From Paucibacter aquatile (GTDB taxonomy: Bacteria; Pseudomonadota; Gammaproteobacteria; Burkholderiales; Burkholderiaceae_C), in assembly GCF_002885975.1 (NCBI RefSeq), contig NZ_POSP01000003.1, positions 1,798,001 to 1,862,000 of the forward strand: a stretch of DNA of 64,000 nt, written 5' to 3'. Under the pieces are notes generated by a model. That model was not told where the DNA came from. It saw only the letters and a list, made by a program, of their open reading frames with translations, and made no database searches. Below, piece by piece: positions 42,534 to 50,217 of the stretch. A program made the position numbers and the translations under genes. How positions within the stretch are numbered: position 1 is the stretch's first letter; each line of letters opens with the position of its first letter.

Positions 42534-43511
42534 GTGCGCCCTGCTCTTGACGCCTGCTCTCCACGCCATTCACGCCGCCATTGCCTGCTGACTCTGGCCG
42601 CCCTGGGCTGGGCACCGGCCCAGGTCGGGGCAGCCCCCACCGCCCGCCTGCCCGGCATGGACCGGGCCTTGCTCATCGGCGTGTCGCGTTACCCGGCCTT
42701 GCCGGCACGGCTCTGGTTGCATGGCCCGGACAATGATGTGGCCCTGATGCAAGAGCTGCTGCGCAGCCAGGGCTTGGAGGCCGGCCGCATCCAGGCCCTC
42801 AGTGGCGCACCGAGCCGAACCGACATCCTGCAAGCCATGGAAGACCTGGCCCAGCAGGCTCGGGCGGGCGAGCGCCTGCTGTTCTATTACTCCGGCCACG
42901 GCAGCCAACAACCACAAGCCGGCGAGGCCCGCTGGCCTGAAGCCGACGGCCTGGACGAAGTGCTGCTGCCCGCCGACGTGCAGTCCTGGAGCGGCGAAGG
43001 CGCCAGCGGCCAGATTCCCAACGCCCTGCTCGACGACGAGATCGGCACATGGATCGACCGCCTGGTCGACCGCGGCGCCCAGGTCTGGGCCGTCTTCGAC
43101 ACCTGCCATGCCGCCGGCATGGCGCGCAGCGAGCCAGGCGAACCCAGCCCCGGCCCACGCGTGCGCGCCCTGCACCCGGCCGAGCTCGGCCTGACCCTGA
43201 GCCATGCACGCAGCAGCGCGGCAGACGCGAAGGCGACACGCGCCCCCGGCCGCTTCGGCAGCCCGCGCAGCGACGGCCGCACCCTGCTCTTCGCCGGCCG
43301 CAGCCACGAGCGGGTGCGCGAGGAATGGATGCCCAAGGGCGGCAGCCTGGCCAACACCCGCTTGCACGGCGTCTTCACCTGGCACCTGGCCCAGCTGCTG
43401 CGCCAGCAAGGCTGGCTGGACGGCGAACGCCTGATCGAGCAGGTGCGCCAGCGCTTTCTGGCCGAACAGCGGCTCAGCCCCGTGCCCATGCTGCTGGGCC
43501 AGCGGCGCTGA
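42534..43511 (+). CDS. Exported caspase-family protease
   Basis: A 325-residue caspase/metacaspase-like protein. The p20 core begins RALLIGVSRYP and has the catalytic pair: His in LLFYYSGHGSQQP (near residue 120) and Cys in AVFDTCHAAGMAR (near 189). It lacks the C-terminal p10 repeats of plant metacaspases. The N-terminus has twin arginine in SRRHCLLTLAALGWAP and ends GAAPTA, so export, possibly by Tat, is likely. I chose GTG at 42534; TTG at 42519, overlapping the CHAT stop, is a real alternative. It forms a two-gene unit with CHAT. Confidence 0.85.
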   Translation: MRPALDACSPRHSRRHCLLTLAALGWAPAQVGAAPTARLPGMDRALLIGVSRYPALPARLWLHGPDNDVALMQELLRSQGLEAGRIQALSGAPSRTDILQAMEDLAQQARAGERLLFYYSGHGSQQPQAGEARWPEADGLDEVLLPADVQSWSGEGASGQIPNALLDDEIGTWIDRLVDRGAQVWAVFDTCHAAGMARSEPGEPSPGPRVRALHPAELGLTLSHARSSAADAKATRAPGRFGSPRSDGRTLLFAGRSHERVREEWMPKGGSLANTRLHGVFTWHLAQLLRQQGWLDGERLIEQVRQRFLAEQRLSPVPMLLGQRR

Positions 43512-43644
43512 GCTGGCTCCGCGCGGGCAACGCCGTCCGCAGACACGAAAGGGGCCGGCCGGCTGTTTTTCGCTCGATATCCGGCGGCCCGCTTGCCGCA
43601 CAATGTTTGCATCCGGCCCCCATCGTGGCCGGCCACGAAGCCGG

Positions 43645-46308
43645 ATGCCCGAAGAATCCACGCCGCCGCCCCCTTCTGAGCTGCCAAGCTCCCGCCTGGC
43701 CGGGCTGCTGACGCTCGGCCCTTTCGCGGCCATCGGCCTGGTGCTGGTGATGCTCTGGGGCTTTGTGGTCTGGTTCACCCTGTTCTACCCGGCTCAGCTG
43801 CTGCAGGACCAGCGCAGCGAGATGGCCAGCGCCACCGAGGCCGCAGCCGCCCAGACCGAGGCGGTGTTCCGCGACGCCGAGCGCAGCCTGCGCACCATCG
43901 ATTTGTGGCTGCTGACCCGCGGTCAGCGCGAGCCTCTGGCCGATGTCTCCCTGGCCCAGCTGGCCGACACCTTGCGTGAGACCTCGCGTGGCATGGTCGA
44001 TGTGCTGCTGCTGGATGCCCAGGGCCTGGCCTTCCGCATCCCGGCCATCAGCGGCCAGCCGGCGGCCGATTTGTCACAGCAGCAGGCCTACCTCGCCCTG
44101 CTGGCCGACCATGCAGAGGCCAAGCCTGTGCTCGGTCTGCCTTTGCAGCTGCGCGCGAATGGGCCCATGCAGATTCCCATGCTGATGCGCCTGAGCGCCA
44201 GTGACTCCGGTCTGCCCATGGCCGTGGCCTTGATTGATTTGACCCGCCTGCAGCGCCTGCATGGCTTCTTCGCCCGTGGTCCGGCCGCCGCGGTGACCCT
44301 GCTGCGCGCGGACGGCGTGGCGCTGTCGCGCGTGCCCGAGCTGCCCGGCTTCATCGGCCGGGATGTGTTCGCCGATCGGCCTGAGCGCCGCGCTGACTTC
44401 AGCGGCCGCGAGGGCTTTTTTGCCACCAGCGGCGCGGCCAGCGACGGCCAGCCGCGCCACGGTGCCTACCGCAGCCTCGATGTGTTTGGCCTGCAGCTTC
44501 TGGTCTCGCAGGGCGACAACGCGGCGCTGGCGCGGCACCGGATCGAACGCCTCGTGGTGATCGGTTTCAGTGTCGTGGTCAGCGGCCTGGCCTTGCTGAT
44601 GACGGCGGTCTTGGCGCGCACGCAAAGGCGCGTGCGCCTGGAAGAGGCGATCCAGCGCGCCGCCAGCGATGCCTCCCCCCTGGGCCTGTTCCGCTGCGAT
44701 CAGAGCGGCCGCATGGTCTACGCCAACCCGACCTATCTGCAATTGCAAGGCCTGCGCGAAGATCAGCTGGCCTGGGGCTGGCTGGAGCTGCAAGCGCCGG
44801 AGCGGCGCGAGCGCGTGCGCAGCAACTGGCTGGAGATGATCCGGCGCGGCGAGGGCCTCAAGGCCTTCAGCCGCATCCAGCGCCCCGATGGACAGCGCCG
44901 CCTGCTGGCCGTGCGCACCGCGCCGCTGCGCCTGGATGGCAAGCTGCAGGGTCAGGTCGGCACGGTCGAGGACATCACCGAGCTGGCCGAGCAGCAGCGC
45001 GCCGCCCGCACCCTGAACGCCATCTTTGCCCTGACGCCCGATTACGTCTGCCAGCTGGATCAGAACCACCGCCTGATCTACATGAACCCGGCCGCCCGCC
45101 AGCGCCTGGGCGTGCCCATGGACAGCGATCTCAGCGACACTGCCTACACCGACTTCTTCGCCCCCGGCGGCGCTGAACGCTTCCGTGAGGAGATCCTGCC
45201 CGCCGTGCTGGCCCAGGGCCAGTGGCAGGGCCAGGGCACAGTGCTCGACGGGCAGCGCCAGCCCGTGCCCTGCATGGCCACCGTCTTGCTTCACCGCAAG
45301 GCCAGCGGCGCGGTGGAGACGCTCTCGGTCATCCTTCGCGACATCTCGGCCGATGTGCGCGCCCAGCGTGAGCGCCAGCGCACCGAGGCCATGATGCGGG
45401 CCATTGCCCAGACCTCGCAGGCCATGATCTCGGTGCTCGATCTGGAAGCCCGCTTCCTCTTCTTCAACCAGGCCTTCGAGCGGCGCTACAACGTCCGCCG
45501 CGAAGCTTGGCTGGGCCGCCATGTGGCCGAACTGCTGGGCGACGAGGAATACCAGGCGCGCCGCCCGGCCATCGATCGTGCGTTGCAAGGCCTGGCCACC
45601 CAGCTGGAGCGCGTCTATGACCGCAGCACGGCCCAGGCCGCCGATGCCCGCTCGCAGGCCACGAGCGAGGACATGGCCCTGGTGCTGCAGCTGCGCTACG
45701 CACCGCTGCGCAGCGAGAGCGAGGCCATCGAAGGCGTGATCTGCATCGCCCACGATGTGACCGAGGCGCGGCGCGAGGAGCAGCGCCTGCGTGACGCCTC
45801 GCAAACCTGCCCCCTGACCCAGCTGCTCAACCGACGCGGTTTCAACAAGAAGGCGCAAGACCTGTTCGATGCCGTCAGCACCCGGCGCAGCAGCGGCTAT
45901 GCCGCCCTGCTCTACCTGGATTTGGACCGTTTCAAGCCGGTCAATGACCAGCATGGCCACCCGGTCGGCGATGCCCTGCTCAAGGCCGTGGCCGGGCGCC
46001 TGCGCCATGTGCTGCGGCCGCAAGACCTGGTGGCCCGCCTGGGCGGGGACGAGTTCGCCGTGCTGCTGCCAGGCCTGCAAGATCCAGGCGCCGCGCGCAT
46101 CGTGGCCGAGAAAATCATCCAGGCCATCGGCACACCCTTCCGTATCGAGCAGCTGGAACTGCACATCGGCATCAGCGTGGGCTTTTGCATCAGCCCCAAC
46201 CACCGCCTGCTGCTCGAGCCCATGGTGGCCGAGGCCGATGCCAAGCTCTACGAAGCCAAACGCGCCGGCCGCAACTGCGCGCGCGGCAATCTCGACCAGC
46301 TGGGCTGA
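43645..46308 (+). CDS. PAS-GGDEF diguanylate cyclase, membrane-bound
   Basis: An 887-residue protein with TM near residues 20-45 (LGPFAAIGLVLVMLWGFVVW), a periplasmic sensor (about 50-300) of the dCache/DISARM-like kind, TM2 near 305-325, then three PAS domains (ASPLGLFRCDQSG.., TPDYVCQLDQNHRL.., AMISVLDLEARFLFF..). The GGDEF domain is at the C-terminus with an intact LGGDEFAVL (GGDEF near 800), LYLDLDRFKPVNDQHGH and YEAKRAGRN. There is no EAL domain. It synthesises cyclic di-GMP if active. The start at 43645 has GAAG ahead; an in-frame start at 43603 is possible. Confidence 0.9.
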   Translation: MPEESTPPPPSELPSSRLAGLLTLGPFAAIGLVLVMLWGFVVWFTLFYPAQLLQDQRSEMASATEAAAAQTEAVFRDAERSLRTIDLWLLTRGQREPLADVSLAQLADTLRETSRGMVDVLLLDAQGLAFRIPAISGQPAADLSQQQAYLALLADHAEAKPVLGLPLQLRANGPMQIPMLMRLSASDSGLPMAVALIDLTRLQRLHGFFARGPAAAVTLLRADGVALSRVPELPGFIGRDVFADRPERRADFSGREGFFATSGAASDGQPRHGAYRSLDVFGLQLLVSQGDNAALARHRIERLVVIGFSVVVSGLALLMTAVLARTQRRVRLEEAIQRAASDASPLGLFRCDQSGRMVYANPTYLQLQGLREDQLAWGWLELQAPERRERVRSNWLEMIRRGEGLKAFSRIQRPDGQRRLLAVRTAPLRLDGKLQGQVGTVEDITELAEQQRAARTLNAIFALTPDYVCQLDQNHRLIYMNPAARQRLGVPMDSDLSDTAYTDFFAPGGAERFREEILPAVLAQGQWQGQGTVLDGQRQPVPCMATVLLHRKASGAVETLSVILRDISADVRAQRERQRTEAMMRAIAQTSQAMISVLDLEARFLFFNQAFERRYNVRREAWLGRHVAELLGDEEYQARRPAIDRALQGLATQLERVYDRSTAQAADARSQATSEDMALVLQLRYAPLRSESEAIEGVICIAHDVTEARREEQRLRDASQTCPLTQLLNRRGFNKKAQDLFDAVSTRRSSGYAALLYLDLDRFKPVNDQHGHPVGDALLKAVAGRLRHVLRPQDLVARLGGDEFAVLLPGLQDPGAARIVAEKIIQAIGTPFRIEQLELHIGISVGFCISPNHRLLLEPMVAEADAKLYEAKRAGRNCARGNLDQLG

Positions 46309-46323
46309 GGCGGCGTGTCGGCC

Positions 46324-46854
46324 TCAGCCGCGCGCCGGCGCCCGCAGGCGCAGCAAGGCCGTCTGCAGCACGCGGGCATCGGCGCTGGCGCGGTGGCGGT
46401 CGAGCTGGAGCTCTTCGCGCACCTGTTCGCGCAGCTGATGCCAGCAGGCCGCCTCGGCCTCGCTGAGCAGGCAGCGCAAATCCTGCAGATGGAAGGCCGG
46501 CATCATGTCCGCGCTGTCGAACAGCCGCGCCAACCAGGAGTAGTCATGGGCCCAGGCGTCGCAGTAGACCGTCTGGCCCGCCAGGCGCTCGTTGATCTGG
46601 GCAGCCACCCAAGCGGGCGGCTTGCCGTGGCGGCGCAGGATCTCGCGGCTGATGCCGTGCACCAGTTCGGCACTCGGGTCCCAGTGCAACCAGTCGGGCT
46701 CGGGCTGGATCAGGGAGCAAAAGACCGTGCCGCTGGGCTCGACAAAGCCCACCTCGATGGGGTAGCTTCCGCGGCCAAAGCCCGAGGCCTCCACATCCAG
46801 GATGGCGGGGGCTCGCAGGGCCAGGGGGCTGGGGCTGTGCAGGACCGCGGTCAT
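46324..46854 (-). CDS. DEDD-fold 3'-5' exonuclease-like protein
   Basis: A 176-residue protein with the exonuclease fold of DnaQ/RNase T type. The first acidic pair is AILDVEASGFGRGSYPIEVGFVEPSG (DVE as DxE). HGISREILRRHG gives the middle. LQLDRHRASADARVLQTALL holds the H....D motif near residue 155-160. Such single-domain exonucleases process DNA or RNA 3' ends. The substrate is unknown. It stands next to, but convergent with, the GGDEF gene (15-nt gap). Confidence 0.75.
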   Translation of the reverse strand: MTAVLHSPSPLALRAPAILDVEASGFGRGSYPIEVGFVEPSGTVFCSLIQPEPDWLHWDPSAELVHGISREILRRHGKPPAWVAAQINERLAGQTVYCDAWAHDYSWLARLFDSADMMPAFHLQDLRCLLSEAEAACWHQLREQVREELQLDRHRASADARVLQTALLRLRAPARG

Positions 46855-46883
46855 GCCGCAGTGTAGGCCGCGGCGGCCGAAAT

Positions 46884-47498
46884 TCAGACAGGGTTGTCGA
46901 GCACCTGCTCGCGCTCGAACAGCTCGATGGCGACGCGACCGACCTGCTGGGTGTCGTAGAAGGCGTAGGCGCTGACCGCCGCCGCGCCCAGCACGGGCAC
47001 CCAGCGCGAGACGGTCTTCTGCAGCAGCTTCTCGCCCAGCTTGGCGCCCAACTGGCCGGCCACGCGCTGCAGCAGCGCGGTGGTGGCCGGCCGCACCAGC
47101 CAGCGCCCGCCCACCCGCACGGCCAGGTCACGCACCGCCTGGGCGGCCGTGTGGCGGAACAGGCAGTACAGCATCTGCGCCTGGCCCAGCTCGGCCGTGC
47201 GCCCGTAGAGCGCGGCAATATCGGCCACCAGCTGAGACTGGATGCGCCAGACTGCCAGCATCTCGGGCAGCACCGTGAGCCAGCCCAGCGGCCCGGGCGG
47301 CAGGGCCAGAGAGCCGGCCGCCAGCGCCGCCTTGGCCGCGGCCTCGCCGGTGGCCTGGCGCGCGGCATCGGCCGGGCGCATGCTGGGCAGGGCTTGCGAC
47401 TCCGGCCGCTGCGCCACCAGGCTGAGCACCGCCTGGGCGATGCGATCGGGCAAGCCCTCGCCTGCGGGCGGGATCATCAAGGGGCCGCCGCCGCTCAT
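46884..47498 (-). CDS. EcsC family protein
   Basis: A 204-residue EcsC-like protein. The family segment is clear: ALPPGPLGWLTVLPEMLAVW, then RIQSQLVADIAALYGRTAEL, QMLYCLFRHTAAQAVRDLAV, and the end WVPVLGAAAVSAYAFYDTQQ. EcsC is the third gene of an ABC-transporter operon in Bacillus, but in proteobacteria its homologues stand alone with unknown function. It overlaps the MerR gene by four bases (ATGA) and would be made from the same mRNA. Confidence 0.8.
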   Translation of the reverse strand: MSGGGPLMIPPAGEGLPDRIAQAVLSLVAQRPESQALPSMRPADAARQATGEAAAKAALAAGSLALPPGPLGWLTVLPEMLAVWRIQSQLVADIAALYGRTAELGQAQMLYCLFRHTAAQAVRDLAVRVGGRWLVRPATTALLQRVAGQLGAKLGEKLLQKTVSRWVPVLGAAAVSAYAFYDTQQVGRVAIELFEREQVLDNPV

Positions 47499-47881
47499 GC
47501 CAGCACCTCGCCGCGCACGCCTCGCAAAGGGCAGGCCGGCTGCGGCGCCTGCAGCTGGGCCAGCAACTCGGCGCGCAGACCTTGCAGGCCGGCAATGCGG
47601 GCATCGATCTCTTGCAGCTTGCGCGCCAGCACAGCCTGCAGCTCATCCGCCGTGGCGGCCGGCTGCGCATCCGTCACCCGGGGCAAGTCGGCCTCGATCT
47701 CGGCCAGGCTGAAGCCCAGGCCCTGGGCCATGCGCACATAGCCCAGCCAGCGCACGGCCTCGGGCGGGTAGTCGCGATAGCCGTTGTCGCTGCGGCGGGC
47801 GCGAAGCAAGCCGCGCTTTTCGTAGAAGCGCAAGGTGTCCCGGCTCAAGCCGGTGCGGGCGGAGAGTTCACCGATCTGCAT
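47495..47881 (-). CDS. MerR family regulator
   Basis: A 128-residue MerR-family activator. The winged HTH is clear (MQIGELSARTGLSRDTLRFYEKRGLL, a region of residues 1-26, then RSDNGYRDYPPEAVRWLGYV). A dimerising coiled coil (about 75-110) and a short C-terminus with a single cysteine (PACPLRG) follow. The metal-binding cysteine pair of CueR/ZntR is absent, so a redox, drug or other signal is more likely. A typical MerR operator lies between this gene and the divergent membrane-protein gene. It overlaps the EcsC gene by four bases. Confidence 0.88.
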   Translation of the reverse strand: MQIGELSARTGLSRDTLRFYEKRGLLRARRSDNGYRDYPPEAVRWLGYVRMAQGLGFSLAEIEADLPRVTDAQPAATADELQAVLARKLQEIDARIAGLQGLRAELLAQLQAPQPACPLRGVRGEVLA

Positions 47882-47934
47882 GGCGGATGGAGGGTGGGTT
47901 CACAAGGTCGGAGAAAAAAGGCGGAGGCCAGGGC

Positions 47935-47957
47935 TTGACCCTGGAGCGTACTCCAGG
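47935..47957 (+). promoter_or_regulatory. MerR-type operator/promoter
   Basis: TTGACC (-35, 47935-47940) is directly followed by the 18-bp inverted repeat CCTGGAG-CGTA-CTCCAGG (47940-47957). This is the arrangement of MerR-family promoters, where the dimer binds in a long spacer. The expected -10 near 47960 is poor. It lies 59 bp upstream of the MerR start and 100 bp upstream of the membrane-protein gene, so it may control both. Confidence 0.75.
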
Positions 47958-48056
47958 CCCGAGGCTGCGGCCCTGGCTGTGGAGATGGGCCTGTCGCGCC
48001 CGGCTTCAAGCCCAACCCTTGGCACTTTCAAGCCCGTTCAACGTCCTGGAGATTCC

Positions 48057-48494
48057 ATGTTCCCGTCCTCTGTCCTCAGCATCACATGGCCGCGATTCCA
48101 CCCAAGCCGCTACCTGCACCTGGTGCGCGCCAGCGGGCTCTACGATCTGCTGCTCACCGTCGGCTTTGCCACGCCCTGGACCCTGGCCTGGCTGTTGCCC
48201 CAGCTCTCTGCCCTGAATCAGGCCCTGGGCGGCCAGGCCTTCCCCGCTTTCGAGCCCCTGCACGCCTTGTTCTGCCAGCTGATGGGCAGCCTGGTCACCG
48301 TCTGGTCCCTGCTGCGACTGTGGCGCCCGCAGATTCATCTGGGCCGATTCGATGCCGCGGCGCGCGCACTGTTCTCGCTCTGGATGGCCCTGGCCTGGTG
48401 GCAGACCCAGGCCCCCTTGCTGCTGGTCTTTCTGCTGCCCGAGATGCTCTGGGGCCTGAGCCAGGCCTGGCCGATTCGCAGCGCTGATCAATAG
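48057..48494 (+). CDS. Small integral membrane protein under MerR control
   Basis: A 145-residue protein with about four hydrophobic helices (YDLLLTVGFATPWTLAWLLP; LHALFCQLMGSLVTVWSLL; AARALFSLWMALAWWQTQAP; LLLVFLLPEMLWGLSQAW). No family is recognised. It is divergent from the MerR gene and has the MerR-type operator upstream, so it is probably the regulator's target. The start at 48057 is the first that gives a short N-terminus before the membrane part. A strong terminator follows. Confidence 0.75.
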   Translation: MFPSSVLSITWPRFHPSRYLHLVRASGLYDLLLTVGFATPWTLAWLLPQLSALNQALGGQAFPAFEPLHALFCQLMGSLVTVWSLLRLWRPQIHLGRFDAAARALFSLWMALAWWQTQAPLLLVFLLPEMLWGLSQAWPIRSADQ

Positions 48495-48530
48495 GACCCA
48501 CCCCAACTTTCACGGATCAAGCCCCAAGGT

Positions 48531-48561
48531 CGCCGCCCCGCGCGGCGGCGTCTTGCTTTTT
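48531..48561 (+). terminator. Rho-independent terminator after the membrane-protein gene
   Basis: A G/C stem (CGCCGCC...GCGGCGG, 48531-48550) is followed by TCTTGCTTTTT. It lies about 40 nt past the stop of the rightward membrane-protein gene. Confidence 0.75.
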
Positions 48562-48810
48562 GCGCAAGCCAACACGGAGCCGATGCGCTTGATCGCATTT
48601 CCGGCGTCACGGATCGACGAATTGCTAAATTCGTGCAATTGGTCACTTGGTATTTTTATCATTTGCAGTGAAATCACAACCAGCCCATCGGCATCAGGTT
48701 TCGCGTAGATCGCGCTTGCAGGCAAGGGTGGCTGTGCTGACAGCGGCGCCCGGCACGCTCCATCGTTCTGTTCCAGCCGCCGCCCCACGCACGCTTCAAG
48801 GAGTATCTTC

Positions 48811-48927
48811 ATGAGCCGGCTCACCTCCGCATGCGACACGGTCAGGACGAGAGAAGCCATGTCCAGCGGAGCGACATTGCCGCCCCCTGCTCCCCGGCTG
48901 AGCGGCTTGACCCTCAATCGGGCGTGA
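48811..48927 (+). CDS. Small ORF with excellent ribosome site
   Basis: A 38-codon frame starting at ATG (48811), preceded by AAGGAG with 7-nt spacing, the best ribosome site in the area. It reads MSRLTSACDTVRTREAMSSG... and stops at 48927, 24 nt before the patatin gene. No family is recognised. It could be a leader peptide for the patatin gene, a real small protein, or the surviving start of a lost gene. The 250-300 bases upstream are A/T rich and otherwise hold no supported gene. Confidence 0.35.
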   Translation: MSRLTSACDTVRTREAMSSGATLPPPAPRLSGLTLNRA

Positions 48928-48951
48928 GTCCCCTAGCCCCGAACCCGCGCC

Positions 48952-50217
48952 ATGAACCAGCCTGCCACCACCGCCCTGGTCCTCAGCGGCGGCGGCGCGC
49001 GGGCGGCCTATCAGGTGGGCGTGCTGCAGGCCATCACGGCCATGCGCCGCCAGCATCAGCACAGCCGCGGTGATCCAGCAAACCCCTTTGGCGTCATCGT
49101 CGGCACCTCGGCCGGCGCCATCAACGGCGCGGCCCTGGCCTGCCATGCCGACCACTACGACGCCGGGGTCGACCAGCTGGCCGAGGTCTGGTCGCAATTC
49201 AGCGCCGAGCAGGTCTACCGCAGCGACGCGCTGGGCGTGGCGCGCAGCGGCGCGCGCTGGCTGAGCATGATGTCGCTGGGCTGGGCGCTGGCGCGCTTTC
49301 GCCCGCGCTCGCTGCTGGACAACACGCCGCTGGGCGGCCTGCTCAGCCGCCTGGTGCCCATGAGCCGCCTGCCCAGCATGCTGGCGCGCGGCCATCTGCA
49401 AGCGCTGGCGGTGACCGCTTCCAGCTACAGCAGCGGCGAGCATGTCAGCTTCTACCAGGCCGCGCGGCCGATCGCCCCCTGGTTGCGCTCCAGCCGCCTG
49501 GCCGTGCCGACCATGCTGACGCAAGAGCATCTGCTGGCCTCCTCGGCGATTCCCTTCATCTTTCCGGCCACGCGCCTGCACCACGACGGCCTCGGCGCCT
49601 GGTATGGCGACGGCTCGATGCGTCAGACGGCGCCGCTCTCGCCGGCCATCCATCTCGGCGCACGCCGCCTGCTCATCATCGGCGCCGGTCGCATGCACGA
49701 GCCGGCCCTGCAGCGCGAGAGCAGCTCAGCCTACCCCAGCCTGGCCCAGGTGGCCGGCCATGCACTCTCGGGCATTTTTCTCGACGCGCTGGCGGTGGAC
49801 ATCGAGCGCATGGAGCGCATCAACCGCACCCTGGCCCTGCTGCCGCCCGAGGCCCTGGCCGAGACACCGCTGCGGCCGCTCGACGCCCTGGTGATCGCGC
49901 CCTCGCAGCGCCTGGACGACATCGCCGCTCGCCATCTGGAGAGCCTGCCGCGCGCTGTGCGGACCCTCTTGCGCGGCACCGGGGTGGGCAAGACTGCGCC
50001 CGGCGGACCAAGACCACAGGGGGCTGCCCTGGCCAGCTACCTGTTGTTCGAAGCACCTTACACGCGCGAACTGATGGCACTCGGGCAAGCAGACACCTGG
50101 GCACAGGGTCACAAGGTGGCGCGCTTCTTCGGCTGGCAGACCTTGGAGAAGGCAGCGCCGCAACCAAGAGAAGGGGCTCGGCCGGTCGACAGTGAGCTCA
50201 AGCCATGGCCCGCTTGA
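48952..50217 (+). CDS. Patatin-like phospholipase
   Basis: A 421-residue patatin-family serine lipase. The oxyanion loop is ALVLSGGGARAAYQVGVL, and the nucleophile is in VIVGTSAGAINGAALA (GTSAG). The second catalytic residue, Asp, is in AWYGDGSMRQTAPLSPAI (the DG-S/A type motif). The C-terminal ~130 residues are family-specific (LLPPEALAETPLRP, RTLLRGTGVGKTA). It probably hydrolyses acyl chains of phospholipids; no signal peptide is seen, so it would act in the cytoplasm or be delivered by another system. Its end overlaps the convergent TPR gene by 20 nt. Confidence 0.9.
   Translation: MNQPATTALVLSGGGARAAYQVGVLQAITAMRRQHQHSRGDPANPFGVIVGTSAGAINGAALACHADHYDAGVDQLAEVWSQFSAEQVYRSDALGVARSGARWLSMMSLGWALARFRPRSLLDNTPLGGLLSRLVPMSRLPSMLARGHLQALAVTASSYSSGEHVSFYQAARPIAPWLRSSRLAVPTMLTQEHLLASSAIPFIFPATRLHHDGLGAWYGDGSMRQTAPLSPAIHLGARRLLIIGAGRMHEPALQRESSSAYPSLAQVAGHALSGIFLDALAVDIERMERINRTLALLPPEALAETPLRPLDALVIAPSQRLDDIAARHLESLPRAVRTLLRGTGVGKTAPGGPRPQGAALASYLLFEAPYTRELMALGQADTWAQGHKVARFFGWQTLEKAAPQPREGARPVDSELKPWPA

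Noticed and set aside
48510..48917. Leftward 135-codon ORF opposite the small ORF and terminator
   Set aside because: It runs into the strong terminator of the neighbouring gene, has no family features, and crosses A/T-rich non-coding-looking sequence. No ribosome site supports it.
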